Shown in pieces: positions 25,437 through 34,560 of a DNA stretch of 64,000 nt. The notes beneath the pieces are model-generated. The model was not told where the DNA came from. It made no database searches and worked only from the letters and a program-made list of their open reading frames with translations. Origin of the DNA: a virus; IMG/VR virus record IMGVR_UViG_3300025106_000001, positions 1 through 64,000 of that record. One strand, written 5' to 3'. A program made the position numbers and the translations under genes. How positions within the stretch are numbered: the stretch's first letter is position 1; each line of letters opens with the position of its first letter.

Positions 25437-26174
25437 ATGTTAAAGGATTTTCTGGTGGATGATGGAGAGAATATAGTTTTCAATGGGCATTATCTAGAAA
25501 TGTATATACCAGCTTTTTATTTCGAAAGTCAATTAGCTGAGAATTACGGTTCATCACTAAGAGTGTTCGGACTATTTAATACTAGAGTATATACTGACAA
25601 GGGTGCTCCAATGAAACTGGAAACATTCAATCTTCCAACACTTGTTTATATTTATCCTTCAGAAATTGAAAAGAAAGAGTTACAATTAGTAGAGGGTGAC
25701 AACGGTGAGGTAGAATCCTACTATATAGCCAAGTTCTATAAGGGAGCAAAAATAATGAAGAATATTATCCCACAGGATGCAAGTAATGTTGAACTTTTCT
25801 TAGACATACTGTGTAGAGGTAAGATTCCTAAAACCATTCCATATGGTCAGGTGTTACAAATATGGCAAAAAAATCTTAGCCTTAATGGTGTTAAGCTAGG
25901 GGTTACCGCCACCGTCTTGGAGGTAGTTATCTCAGAAATATACCGTGATAAGAAGAAACCTGAACAAACATTTGCAAAGGTAATAGGTAAAGACCCAAGC
26001 ACATCAGAGTATGCTTATAAAACTGCCAACATTCGTGAGATTTGTGCGAGAAACTCGACATTTGCAGCACTCACTTTTGAGGACATGGATTCAATGATTA
26101 CCTCAGCTCTGAACATAAATAAGTACAACAAGCAAGAAACTGAGTCACCTATTGAAAAAATAATAAAGATGTAA
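25437..26174 (+). CDS. Unknown tail/neck-cluster protein, 245 aa
   Basis: No family recognised. Beta-rich N-terminal half (LEMYIPAFYFESQLAENYGSS) and a helical C-terminal half. The gene sits immediately before the tail sheath gene, where neck or tail-terminator proteins are common in contractile-tailed phages, but no motif proves this. AAGGAAGGTGAG precedes the ATG. No promoter element of either class is seen upstream, so read-through of the preceding terminator or an unrecognised promoter is needed. Confidence 0.7.
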   Translation: MLKDFLVDDGENIVFNGHYLEMYIPAFYFESQLAENYGSSLRVFGLFNTRVYTDKGAPMKLETFNLPTLVYIYPSEIEKKELQLVEGDNGEVESYYIAKFYKGAKIMKNIIPQDASNVELFLDILCRGKIPKTIPYGQVLQIWQKNLSLNGVKLGVTATVLEVVISEIYRDKKKPEQTFAKVIGKDPSTSEYAYKTANIREICARNSTFAALTFEDMDSMITSALNINKYNKQETESPIEKIIKM

Positions 26175-26187
26175 GAGTCTTTAGAAG

Positions 26188-26199
26188 AACATTTTAATA
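26188..26199 (+). promoter_or_regulatory. Late-type promoter element AACA-N6-TA
   Basis: AACA-TTTTAA-TA, 29 bases before the tail sheath gene; same 16-base context as 4478-4489. Confidence 0.65.
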
Positions 26200-26228
26200 A
26201 AATATATTAATCGAGGAGGTCGAGTAAA

Positions 26229-28079
26229 ATGCCTAGAACAGGACAAATAATTCCTGGGTATCTGCATCCACATGTGGAGACCTATATAAATGATAATACC
26301 GAGTTTATGGAAGCTGTTTCTGCTCCTGCCGAAGGGTTGAGATTTATCAACGTATTTACTTCTGGTAAGGGACGAGACGGTGTTATACTTCCATTTGACA
26401 CAACAACTGGCTATACAGAAGAGTATGGCAATCCAAATTATAAGCTTTACGGTCAGCCTGGTTATATGCCTTATGCGGCTTTATCATCTGGACAGGCAAA
26501 ATGCTGGTGTATGAGAGTTATGCCAGACGATGCTGCTTATTCCAACGTGGTAGTTCTTGCACAAGTAAAGGTAGATTCAACTGATGCTGCCAACAAAAAG
26601 CTTAATATTAAGCATAAAGCTTTATTCCACAATGGTCTTCTTAGCAAAGATGAGTTTGCTGCATTAACAGACTTAATGACAGAAGAAGATCCAGATGTTG
26701 ACGGATATGTAACCTTCCCTCTATTCGGAGTTTACTCCTTAGGAAGAGGAGTTTATGGTGATGTATTTAGAATCAGAATGGGTGCTGCTCCACAAGAAGA
26801 CAAAGATAACGCCTACAAGAACTACATCTTAGAAGTTCTTACAAGTGAAGGTGGAATCAAGAGAAAAGAATTGTTCTCAGGAACATTATTCGCAGATGCT
26901 GTAGAAGCAAACAAGACTCTTTTCTTAGAAGATCTTGTTAATGATGTTGACAGCGGTAGCACAAAGCTTGGAATGTATGTAAACCAAGAAGCATTAGGAA
27001 AAATATTCGAAATGTACAAGACAGTAGACCCAACAACAACTATTACTATTGAAACATTTGACCCAATCACTGGAAAGAATAAATTAGGAGTAGCAAATCC
27101 TAAGATAGTATTCAAGAACACTGAGACTGGTGCTGTTTCATTAGATAGAGTTGAAGGTGTTCCTCTGTCAGGTGGTACTGACGGATCTTTTGCAGTAGGA
27201 ACTGCAACTCCTGAAGCAAGAGAAACTGCTATAAACGCTGCTTATGTAAAAGCATTTAATGGAGAATTTGACAGAGCTATTCTTAGTAAGAGAAGAACTC
27301 CTGCTGAATTAATCCTTGATGCTAACTATGAAGATACTGTTAAGAGAGCCTTAATAGGTTTACTTCTTAAGAGATATGACGCTTATGGATTCATCGACGG
27401 TGGTATCCTTAATACTACTACTGACGCTATTGCTTGGGCTGAAAATATGTCTGGACTTGGCGACAGAGCATTCTCAAAGGATTGCCAACACTACATGATA
27501 AGAGATCCATTCAGCGGTAAAAATATTCCAATGACAACAACATACTATTATGCATTACAGTTACCAGTTCACTTTAGAGTGTCTGGAAACCATATACCAT
27601 TTGTTGGAGAAAGAGTTGCTAGCTTAACTGGAATGGTTAAGAACAGCTTAAAGCCAATGATTGACGCTGATGACGTTGAAGTTAAGGAAAAACTGTACGA
27701 GCTTAAAGTTAACTACTTTGAGTGTGTATCAGAAGGAACTTACGTAAGAGGTACTCAGGGAACATCACAGCTTATCTGGTCTGACCTTTCAGAGGAAAAC
27801 AACATGCATGTTCTCCTTGAAATGAAGAGAAAGCTTGAAACACTTGTTGGTTCATTGACTTACAACTTCGCTGATCCTGAGGATAGACAAAGATTCACAG
27901 AAACAGCAGACAGAATGTTCAGTGACTACAAGGGAACAAAAGTTAGAACTGCATCAGTTTACTTCGATATGAATCCATGGGAAACAGAAAGAAGCATATT
28001 ACACTGCTACTTAGCTGTAACCTACAGAACTCTCTCAAAGAGAGGCATTATCGAAATAGACATTAATAAGAGAGTATAA
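26229..28079 (+). CDS. Contractile tail sheath protein
   Basis: 616 aa. N-terminal PGYLHPHVETYINDN and the C-terminal part (RFTETADRMFSDYKGTKV, then AVTYRTLSKRGIIEIDINKRV) fit phage sheath proteins, which end in a conserved strand-rich domain that connects subunits. It is followed 17 bases later by the tube-like gene, the standard sheath-tube order. Codon use indicates strong expression. Late-type promoter upstream; GAGGAGGTCGAG ribosome site. Confidence 0.85.
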   Translation: MPRTGQIIPGYLHPHVETYINDNTEFMEAVSAPAEGLRFINVFTSGKGRDGVILPFDTTTGYTEEYGNPNYKLYGQPGYMPYAALSSGQAKCWCMRVMPDDAAYSNVVVLAQVKVDSTDAANKKLNIKHKALFHNGLLSKDEFAALTDLMTEEDPDVDGYVTFPLFGVYSLGRGVYGDVFRIRMGAAPQEDKDNAYKNYILEVLTSEGGIKRKELFSGTLFADAVEANKTLFLEDLVNDVDSGSTKLGMYVNQEALGKIFEMYKTVDPTTTITIETFDPITGKNKLGVANPKIVFKNTETGAVSLDRVEGVPLSGGTDGSFAVGTATPEARETAINAAYVKAFNGEFDRAILSKRRTPAELILDANYEDTVKRALIGLLLKRYDAYGFIDGGILNTTTDAIAWAENMSGLGDRAFSKDCQHYMIRDPFSGKNIPMTTTYYYALQLPVHFRVSGNHIPFVGERVASLTGMVKNSLKPMIDADDVEVKEKLYELKVNYFECVSEGTYVRGTQGTSQLIWSDLSEENNMHVLLEMKRKLETLVGSLTYNFADPEDRQRFTETADRMFSDYKGTKVRTASVYFDMNPWETERSILHCYLAVTYRTLSKRGIIEIDINKRV

Positions 28080-28095
28080 GAAGGAGGGGAGATAA

Positions 28096-28947
28096 ATGGC
28101 TGCATTAAAAGCTGAAGATATAAAAACTCTGCAATCGAATATTAAGAGTAACACCAAGGACATGACTACGTATTCATTGTTCTTAGGCGGAACTAACGTA
28201 ACTGCATCTGCTATAGGTCAGTACGATCCATTGAAGACAGGTTATGCAAGAATATTCTTCACAAGAATGCCTAAATTCATGGAAACAATAATGCCTACTC
28301 AGTCAAAGAACTTTAAGCATCTTTTAGAGTATGGTTTTATCGGTATTGATGGAATTCAGAATACTACACTTGATTTCGAACAAATTACTGGTGGATACGC
28401 TGGAAAACAGTTCGATGTTGCAACTGTAGCTAAGGATGAAACAAACTCCATCACAATGAAACTTTATGAATTCGCTGGTTCACCAGTGAGAGAGTACACT
28501 GATATGTGGATAAGTGGTATATCCGACCCATATACTGGAATCGGTCACTACCATGGAGCTATGGATATAGACTCCACTATCAAATATGCACAAGCTAATC
28601 ATATAGCTGAAGCATTCTACATTCAGACTGACCCAACAGGTAGATCTGAAGGAATCGAGTATGCTTGCTTACTTGCAAACATGATTCCAAAAACTGTTAA
28701 GAAAGACCATTTCAATTATGAAGCTGGTACTCATGGTCTTGTACAAACTGATATCGAGTTTACAGCAGTTAAGTATGAATCTCCACAGATCAACGAAATT
28801 GCTAAGAAGCTCCTTGACAAGTACAAGATTCTTAGAGATTATATCAACTTCAATTCAGGATATACTGCTGAAATGGTTGATAAGATGGCTGCATTAGCTA
28901 TCACTGACTGGACAGAAACTAAAAACGCTGATGCTCCTGCAAAATAA
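28096..28947 (+). CDS. Tail tube protein
   Basis: 283 aa, downstream of and co-transcribed with the sheath gene. Features fitting T4 gp19-like tube proteins are the start region LKTGYARIFFTRMPKFMETIMP, a central TGGYAGKQFDVATVAKDETN block and EFAGSPVREYTDMWISG. The assignment rests on gene order, size and composition. AAGGAGGGGAG precedes the ATG. The transcript ends in an exceptionally long bidirectional terminator. Confidence 0.8.
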   Translation: MAALKAEDIKTLQSNIKSNTKDMTTYSLFLGGTNVTASAIGQYDPLKTGYARIFFTRMPKFMETIMPTQSKNFKHLLEYGFIGIDGIQNTTLDFEQITGGYAGKQFDVATVAKDETNSITMKLYEFAGSPVREYTDMWISGISDPYTGIGHYHGAMDIDSTIKYAQANHIAEAFYIQTDPTGRSEGIEYACLLANMIPKTVKKDHFNYEAGTHGLVQTDIEFTAVKYESPQINEIAKKLLDKYKILRDYINFNSGYTAEMVDKMAALAITDWTETKNADAPAK

Positions 28948-28999
28948 AAATTATAATAGTCTATACTGAGATTACTCAGTATAGACTATTATAATTTTT
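28946..28999. terminator. 25-bp bidirectional terminator
   Basis: Perfect 25-bp inverted repeat (28946-28970 with 28975-28999) with tetraloop ATTA and A/T tracts within both ends. It separates the convergent tail tube and portal genes and overlaps the portal stop codon. Confidence 0.92.
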
Positions 29000-31220
29000 A
29001 TTCTGTTTCATTTCCTTTTTCAGATTCATCCTTTGCCTTAAGAGCCTGTTGTTGTAATTCAACCTGTGCTTCCTCAAATATCTTATCTGCGGTAGCCCAT
29101 GGCATCATTGGCAATAATTCCTTAGCGAATCTTCTGTATAGTATATCCTTCAATCTGTTTAGATTGTCGGTTTGGTCAGCATTTTCACCTGTATAAGCCT
29201 TAATCATAAATGTCAATGTCTGCTCTGAGTTATTAATCAGGTCAGCCATATTCATGTTGTTTAATGACTTAGGTGCAGCTAATATGAATTCAAATTCATT
29301 AACCAAGTCTGATGGAATATCAGTAGAATACTTAATCAGCTTCTTATATAAGTCCGTAATGGCATCATTAAAGTCTAGCTGTTGATTAACTACTCTTCCA
29401 ACAAACTTTGCATTTGCCATAACTAATGTTTTGGCATAATCTGCTTCATTTATATAGTTCATTAGGACTGAGGGAACACCAGTAGCATTGATGTAACCAG
29501 TTCTCAACATATCCATCAACTCACTATTAAGTTGTATGTCTTGACCTGCTATAACATCAAAATCTATACCTCTTTCCCCTGACCTACCTATAGGCATAAA
29601 TATTGATTTACCTTGTCCAATCTTTGATATCATTGAGTTGTAGTTTAATAAATCCATGAAGTTTACTTGCTTTTCCTTAATGGAACGAGCAACGTCCTGA
29701 ATTTTATTAACTACATTAGCATCAATACCAGATTGTTTAACATAGTATACTTTTGTGTCATTGGAAGATGATATTATTGAAATCATCTTGAAGATTAACA
29801 ATGCTAGATATAGTTTTGCATAGAACAGTGAAGGTAGCAGTGTAGATGTTCCATTACCTTCTTCATCCTCGTTAACTTTGAATTCTGTGATGTAGTCGAT
29901 AGGAATAAACTGGAACTTCAACTGCTTTTTATACAAATCATTGTATGTCAATGCATTCAGGATTAATTCTTTAAATTTAGCATTCTCTTCCAAGAACTTT
30001 TTATCGAAAGCTTTAACTATCTTATCAGTTATTTTAGATAAGAATACGTTTTCAACTTCCCTTATGTTATTATTTGCTGGACTCATCTTAATAGTTGTTG
30101 TAAACGGAGATTTTGTTGTCTCCATTTGAATTTCATGGATATAATAATATCCTATGGTTTGGTCAAGTATCTTTACTGGTATTATTTTTCTTGGGTCGAT
30201 AAGCTTAACATAACAATCTTTGATATTGCTAAAATCAACCTTCTCATCCATACTAACAGTACCATCAGAGTATACTGACGCTTTCTTTTTGTTCCCAGCC
30301 TTTTTGAATTCTTCATCAACACGCTTCCTGAATTTTTCATCAGTAATCATGCTTGTTAGAGTAGACATCTCTACTCCTTCAACTATAGGAATTCCTGGCT
30401 CATCATTGTATACTTCATATCCCTCAAGATATTCTTTGAAGGACTTCTTAATATCACCTGAGAATGAATTCATATTGGCATCTTTCTTAAAATCCTTAAC
30501 GAATTCATCATCAACTGTTGATTCCAGAGCAATTCCTCTTTTCTTATCCTTTACCTTATTCTGATAATACTTATTGAAAAGCTCAGAATATGGAATAGTA
30601 TAAGCATAATATACACCGTACTGTAATGTTTTAGGTACGATATGATTCTTTATTTTAGATAGTATCTTAAACTTCTTCTCCATATTCTCGATAAGAGCAA
30701 TATGGGCTTTTTCTTTCTCATTTGAGTTCTTGAACTTAAGAGTTCTTGAAACCGTTTGAGATAAATCGTCAGAAGTGACGATAGCATCTCTTGTAGCGGC
30801 AATAGCTTCTTGCAACTCATATAATTGGCTACAAATCATATTCAAATCATCATAGAGAAGATTAAGATTCTTATATCTCTCCTGAAAGAATTGGAATATG
30901 CCGTTTGTTTCCGATGCAAATATATCTTCTATACCCTTAACCGCCGTTTGCTGTTGATTGTCATAATCATTAAATAGTTTAACTAAGAAAGTTGATATAT
31001 CATCCCCTGTGAAAGTAGTAAGTGATTTAATCTCCTGGAATACTATATCATCTATTTCATCCGATAACTTCTTCAGCTCTTTTTCTCTTCGATTGTCTGA
31101 TTTAGATGTATTGTATGAAATATTGTCAATGATATCGTTAAACAAGGAGTTTAATTTAATCAAAGGTTTTTCTACTTTCTTGATAGATACACCATTCTTT
31201 TTTTCATCTTTCTTTGCCAT
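28998..31220 (-). CDS. Portal protein (T4 gp20-like)
   Basis: 740 aa head-vertex connector. Recognisable portal features are the YVKLIDPRKIIPV strand, the block SIFMPIGRSGERGIDFDVIA and MLRTGYINATGVPSVLMNYI followed by ADYAKTLVMANAKFVGRVV, typical of T4-type portals. An N-terminal extension of about 200 residues is charged and helical. It is transcribed opposite to the other head genes. GAAGGTGATAG precedes the ATG; late-type element at 31252-31263. Confidence 0.87.
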   Translation of the reverse strand: MAKKDEKKNGVSIKKVEKPLIKLNSLFNDIIDNISYNTSKSDNRREKELKKLSDEIDDIVFQEIKSLTTFTGDDISTFLVKLFNDYDNQQQTAVKGIEDIFASETNGIFQFFQERYKNLNLLYDDLNMICSQLYELQEAIAATRDAIVTSDDLSQTVSRTLKFKNSNEKEKAHIALIENMEKKFKILSKIKNHIVPKTLQYGVYYAYTIPYSELFNKYYQNKVKDKKRGIALESTVDDEFVKDFKKDANMNSFSGDIKKSFKEYLEGYEVYNDEPGIPIVEGVEMSTLTSMITDEKFRKRVDEEFKKAGNKKKASVYSDGTVSMDEKVDFSNIKDCYVKLIDPRKIIPVKILDQTIGYYYIHEIQMETTKSPFTTTIKMSPANNNIREVENVFLSKITDKIVKAFDKKFLEENAKFKELILNALTYNDLYKKQLKFQFIPIDYITEFKVNEDEEGNGTSTLLPSLFYAKLYLALLIFKMISIISSSNDTKVYYVKQSGIDANVVNKIQDVARSIKEKQVNFMDLLNYNSMISKIGQGKSIFMPIGRSGERGIDFDVIAGQDIQLNSELMDMLRTGYINATGVPSVLMNYINEADYAKTLVMANAKFVGRVVNQQLDFNDAITDLYKKLIKYSTDIPSDLVNEFEFILAAPKSLNNMNMADLINNSEQTLTFMIKAYTGENADQTDNLNRLKDILYRRFAKELLPMMPWATADKIFEEAQVELQQQALKAKDESEKGNETE

Positions 31221-31251
31221 TATCTATCACCTTCTTTAACCTTAATTTATT

Positions 31252-31263
31252 TATATTTTTGTT
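31252..31263 (-). promoter_or_regulatory. Late-type promoter element AACA-N6-TA
   Basis: AACA-AAAATA-TA, 32 bases before the portal gene start. Confidence 0.6.
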
Positions 31264-31296
31264 CCCGATAATTTTAATAACTACAAAATAAAGGAT

Positions 31297-31343
31297 AAAA
31301 AAATAACCTATATGCACACTCATGTACACATAGGTTATTTTTT
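31297..31343. terminator. Terminator of the candidate small RNA
   Basis: AAAAAATAACCTA/TAGGTTATTTTTT stem with U-tracts in both directions. On the minus strand it lies directly downstream of the structured region and upstream of the portal promoter. Confidence 0.8.
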
Positions 31344-31475
31344 ATGTTAATAATAAGTCGGAGGAATTGATAGTTTTTCACCAATTTTAAGGGCCTTTTA
31401 AAACACTAATTAACAAAACGCTTTAAGGAGGTTTATTTGTGGAAAATTCTAAAAATCTATATTAATCCCCCGACT
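31297..31475 (-). ncRNA. Candidate late small RNA with anti-Shine-Dalgarno segments
   Basis: This non-protein-coding stretch has the makeup of an independent RNA gene on the minus strand: a late-type AACA-N6-TA element at 31476-31487, a structured body, and an intrinsic terminator at 31297-31343. Arms 31349-31361 and 31470-31482 are a perfect 13-bp inverted repeat that continues inward with G-U and short pairings, closing a loop of about 80 bases. The RNA contains ACCUCCUUA in the loop and UUCCUCCG in the closing arm, resembling the 3' end of 16S rRNA, so it could pair with ribosome binding sites. No reading frame with a ribosome site exists on this strand. The plus-strand GTG frame of eight codons (31439-31465) is probably just the complement. 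Confidence 0.55.
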
Positions 31476-31487
31476 TATTATTGTGTT
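31476..31487 (-). promoter_or_regulatory. Late-type promoter element of the candidate small RNA
   Basis: AACA-CAATAA-TA on the minus strand at the 5' edge of the structured region. Confidence 0.5.
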
Positions 31488-31515
31488 CACAATATATTGT
31501 TTAAAAATGAAATAA

Positions 31516-31540
31516 CCCATAAGGTTAAAAACCTTATGGG
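31516..31540 (-). terminator. Hairpin at the end of the 53-aa gene
   Basis: Eleven-bp stem CCCATAAGGTT/AACCTTATGGG spanning the stop codon, then a weak U-rich tail on the minus strand. Confidence 0.55.
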
Positions 31541-31695
31541 GGATTCATTGAATATGTGCAGAACTTAGGTTCGAATGAATTCGGCTTACCAGCCGCTTTG
31601 TCTTGTTCTTTTCTCACGCAGGGCTTAGTATTAGAACCTTCAACATGACAGCAACACTGTAATGCATACGGACATTCAGGATATTTTTCTCCCAT
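31534..31695 (-). CDS. Small cysteine-rich protein, 53 aa
   Basis: Begins MGEKYPECPYALQCCC and holds six cysteines (residues 8, 14-16, 26, 46), suggesting metal binding. GAGGAGGGGATCGAGT is an excellent ribosome site for the ATG at 31695. It has a late-type element at 31717-31728. Function unknown. Confidence 0.65.
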   Translation of the reverse strand: MGEKYPECPYALQCCCHVEGSNTKPCVRKEQDKAAGKPNSFEPKFCTYSMNPP

Positions 31696-31716
31696 ACTCG
31701 ATCCCCTCCTCTTTTT

Positions 31717-31728
31717 TATAATTATGTT
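31717..31728 (-). promoter_or_regulatory. Late-type promoter element AACA-N6-TA
   Basis: AACA-TAATTA-TA, 22 bases before the 53-aa gene start, overlapping the intergenic spacer. Confidence 0.5.
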
Positions 31729-31732
31729 AAAA

Positions 31733-32011
31733 TTATTTTCTTAACCGAGGGTCTTCTTCGATATATTCCCCGATATTATATTTAACCAATTGATAACCTA
31801 ACTTATTAAGGAATGCTTCAAATTCCTTATATAGGGTTGGATTGTCGTGAATAAACTTAGGTAAGTAAATTTTAAAACTTACAATGCCAAGTTTCTTATT
31901 ATGAATCAATTCCTTCATAATTTCTTCTTTAAAATAGAAGAATCTATCAGATTCTATTTCTTTTATAGTGGATTTAAATTTACTAATTGACATTAACTTC
32001 TTAAAAAACAT
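31733..32011 (-). CDS. Unknown protein, 92 aa
   Basis: No family recognised. Basic, mixed helix/strand (KLGIVSFKIYLPKFIHDN), no cysteines. TAGGAGGTAAAAAGATAG precedes the ATG. It follows the terminator of the clamp-like gene without an obvious promoter element. Confidence 0.6.
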   Translation of the reverse strand: MFFKKLMSISKFKSTIKEIESDRFFYFKEEIMKELIHNKKLGIVSFKIYLPKFIHDNPTLYKEFEAFLNKLGYQLVKYNIGEYIEEDPRLRK

Positions 32012-32029
32012 CTATCTTTTTACCTCCTA

Positions 32030-32060
32030 TAAAAAAATAAAGTGGCGATAAATCGCCACT
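32030..32060 (-). terminator. Intrinsic terminator of the clamp-like gene
   Basis: Nine-bp stem AGTGGCGAT/ATCGCCACT with a minus-strand U-tract over 32030-32040. Confidence 0.8.
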
Positions 32061-32709
32061 AGAATCTAATGCAAGTATACTTATGATAAGTTTTTATGTC
32101 TTCCCTATCAGTCATTAATATTGTTTCAAATTTAGTCTCATCACCTTCTATGTCATTAAAAGCAATATTAACATTCAATCCCTTCTTTAATGCAGGAATT
32201 AATTCTTTAGTCATTCTTACTTTATGAACATCGTTGTCATAAGTGACAATTTCATTGTCCACTAACTGGTCGATAGTGGAATCCTCAATTTTCTCAGATT
32301 CTTTATCAGTTTTTTCTATGATCCTTTTTGCTAAATCATAACTATCTTTAATTTCTTTTTTAATCTCATCTTTTTTAATAATTCCACCAATTGTATAGTC
32401 CAAACCGTCAGCAAGTCTTAAGCATGTTCTACCATAGCTAATGACTACAGCTTTTATTTCCTTTTTCCTATCTTTAATCAACTGAAATATGGCTGATGAG
32501 TTAAAATAAGGAATTGAATCTTCAGGAATATTATCCATCGGTATGATAGTTGAGATACAACAGTGCGAGCCCTTATCTAGGATACTTTCCCCTATAACAA
32601 CTCCATCTTCAAATAAATAATAGTTATTAAAATACTTTTTAACAACCTGATTGAATTCATTTAATTTCTTTACATCCTTTGATGTAAGGTCAAATAATAT
32701 TTCTTCCAT
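32059..32709 (-). CDS. Possible sliding-clamp-like protein, 216 aa
   Basis: No sequence family is certain. Length close to T4 gp45 (228 aa), two halves of similar pattern (helix LTSKDVKKLNEF then strands, repeated after residue 110), and location 15 bases downstream of the polymerase N-terminal gene suggest a processivity clamp. This is inference from size, context and pattern. The C-terminus KYTCIRF is hydrophobic. AAGGAGAGG precedes the ATG. It is co-transcribed with the polymerase gene and followed by a terminator. Confidence 0.6.
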   Translation of the reverse strand: MEEILFDLTSKDVKKLNEFNQVVKKYFNNYYLFEDGVVIGESILDKGSHCCISTIIPMDNIPEDSIPYFNSSAIFQLIKDRKKEIKAVVISYGRTCLRLADGLDYTIGGIIKKDEIKKEIKDSYDLAKRIIEKTDKESEKIEDSTIDQLVDNEIVTYDNDVHKVRMTKELIPALKKGLNVNIAFNDIEGDETKFETILMTDREDIKTYHKYTCIRF

Positions 32710-32724
32710 TTTTTATCCTCTCCT

Positions 32725-34539
32725 TTAAACAACAATTTTTAATCCTTCTAAGAAATACTTGCTAAATTGTTCTTTAGACATAACTATCTTAGTTGTGTCT
32801 TGAATTTTAAACTTATTTCGCACCAAGCTATCTAGCTCGACAACATCAGGTAATTTGAACCACTTAGTTCCCATGTTAGCAACATTCTTAATTAGCATGT
32901 TATCAACAAAATCTTTACCTGCATCATACTTATCATTGTCAATATCTTTCTTATTGTACATATCCTTTATTTCTTTGTTGAGGACTAACTTACCTATCAT
33001 GCAGTTAGGTGCAACATTGAATGTTATAATTATATGAGGATACATACTGCTGAAGTCCATGTCTACTACATTATCGAATATAAACATACTCTTATGCTGT
33101 AATAATTCGATACCAGTGTGACAGTTTAACATTGGGTCAGCAACTAAAGCTCCGTCAAACTTTTCATCTTCATCGTCATCATCTTTAGAATCGTACCTAG
33201 AAATACCATAATCAATATTGACATTATTGCCAATAACTAATCCCTGCTGATAAAACTCTAAATAAGCACGATTCTTTAAGAAGACAGTCTGTTTAAATAT
33301 CTTATAATAAGAAGTTGCATTAGAATACGCTCTTAAGTATATATTGTCGATATCATGAGTTTTTATCTCAATACCTAATTGTAGCAGAACGTCTTTTATA
33401 TTATACATTACAAACTTCTTATAGTTTACATAAGGTAATGTTTTGATATCAGCTTCTTCATGATAGTCTAGCTTTTCATCACCTATTTCTACCTGTGCTA
33501 TATAGTTAAGAGCATGAGACCTTAACTCACTTTGCCCTTTTCTTAAGCCTGCATATAATAACATTTGGTCTGCAAAATAGGTATATGAAGATATCTTAAA
33601 GTAGTCTGACTTATTCTCTACCTTGAAGTTTAAGTTATCCTTCTTATAGAATAACTCCTTTATCTTAAAATCCTTATGACACATGATTTCAACTGGGTCA
33701 TATCCAAGCTCAATTATCCTACCTGTGATGTACGGAATATCATACCCCATGTTCCATATCATAAGGAAATCTCGTTTCATTGTATTAATGAGTTTAAATA
33801 TATCCCTTATAAGGTCTATTTCTCTATCCTCATCATACATGTAAATCCTATAATCTAACTTACCATAAACATCATCAAATGCTTCATGGAGGTCATTGAT
33901 AAAATCATCAATTGTATCCTCAAACTCCTGTATCTGAGGATTTTTATCATTCCTTAATAAGAACGTATGACATGATAGTGATTGTTCATCCACTATGGTT
34001 ACTGCATTAATCGGGCAGACACCATCAACAGGAACCCCCTCAACATCAATACCGTCAACCTCTATATCTAGGAACTGCTTAGTTATCGGTTTTGGTTTAT
34101 CGTTGGTATAATTAAGATACCATTGTATCCTGTACCAATTTTCAATATCATAGTCTGAACCAAATACATACTTATACTTATGTATGTTATTGATCCCAGC
34201 CCTATTTTTTGTCTCGATGCAGTTCTTTACATACCTAATGTACTCATCACCTGCTTGTTTGGCGATATAGAATGGCATTTCTTTAAACTTACATCTATGT
34301 GTTTCAGCATCTTTCATCTCAATAAATGACTTATTGTAGTCATAGTTTCGGCAATTTTCTTTTGCAAAATATATATCCATTTCAGGATTTTCGATTGTAA
34401 CAACTTTCTTATTACCTGTATCTAACTCTTTATATACTATATCGAGATAGTCGTTATAACTGGTTTCTTTTTTTCCATTGTGATATATTACGTTTATTAG
34501 CATAATATTGTCTTTATCTATATTCTTCAGAAACTCCAT
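32725..34539 (-). CDS. Family-B DNA polymerase, N-terminal half (exonuclease and motif A)
   Basis: First half (604 aa) of the split replicative polymerase. The 3'-5' exonuclease motifs are in order: Exo I FLDIEVDG (about residue 157), Exo II IWNMGYDIPYI (about 265) and Exo III YNIKDVLL (about 385). Palm motif A is DMDFSSMYPHIIITFNVAPN near residue 490. The chain ends about 100 residues later, before motif B, which is in the gene at 2378-4315. No intein-like sequence marks the break. The region has an early-type element at 34619-34628 and a possible late-type element at 34561-34572. Confidence 0.92.
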   Translation of the reverse strand: MEFLKNIDKDNIMLINVIYHNGKKETSYNDYLDIVYKELDTGNKKVVTIENPEMDIYFAKENCRNYDYNKSFIEMKDAETHRCKFKEMPFYIAKQAGDEYIRYVKNCIETKNRAGINNIHKYKYVFGSDYDIENWYRIQWYLNYTNDKPKPITKQFLDIEVDGIDVEGVPVDGVCPINAVTIVDEQSLSCHTFLLRNDKNPQIQEFEDTIDDFINDLHEAFDDVYGKLDYRIYMYDEDREIDLIRDIFKLINTMKRDFLMIWNMGYDIPYITGRIIELGYDPVEIMCHKDFKIKELFYKKDNLNFKVENKSDYFKISSYTYFADQMLLYAGLRKGQSELRSHALNYIAQVEIGDEKLDYHEEADIKTLPYVNYKKFVMYNIKDVLLQLGIEIKTHDIDNIYLRAYSNATSYYKIFKQTVFLKNRAYLEFYQQGLVIGNNVNIDYGISRYDSKDDDDEDEKFDGALVADPMLNCHTGIELLQHKSMFIFDNVVDMDFSSMYPHIIITFNVAPNCMIGKLVLNKEIKDMYNKKDIDNDKYDAGKDFVDNMLIKNVANMGTKWFKLPDVVELDSLVRNKFKIQDTTKIVMSKEQFSKYFLEGLKIVV

Positions 34540-34560
34540 TAATTATCACTCCCCTCATAT

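Noticed and set aside
31439-31465. Plus-strand GTG frame of eight codons with a perfect AAGGAGG site
   Set aside because: Both neighbours and the promoter/terminator pair are on the minus strand; the ribosome-site look is the complement of the ACCUCCUU segment. No downstream plus-strand gene would be served by a leader peptide.
31568-31576. GGTTCGAAT string resembling a tRNA T-loop
   Set aside because: No acceptor stem, anticodon arm or CCA region fits around it, and it lies inside the 53-aa coding sequence on the other strand.
32725-34539. Split intein as the cause of the polymerase fission
   Set aside because: Neither the end of the N-terminal gene nor the start of the C-terminal gene shows intein blocks, a starting Cys/Ser at a junction or a terminal HN motif.
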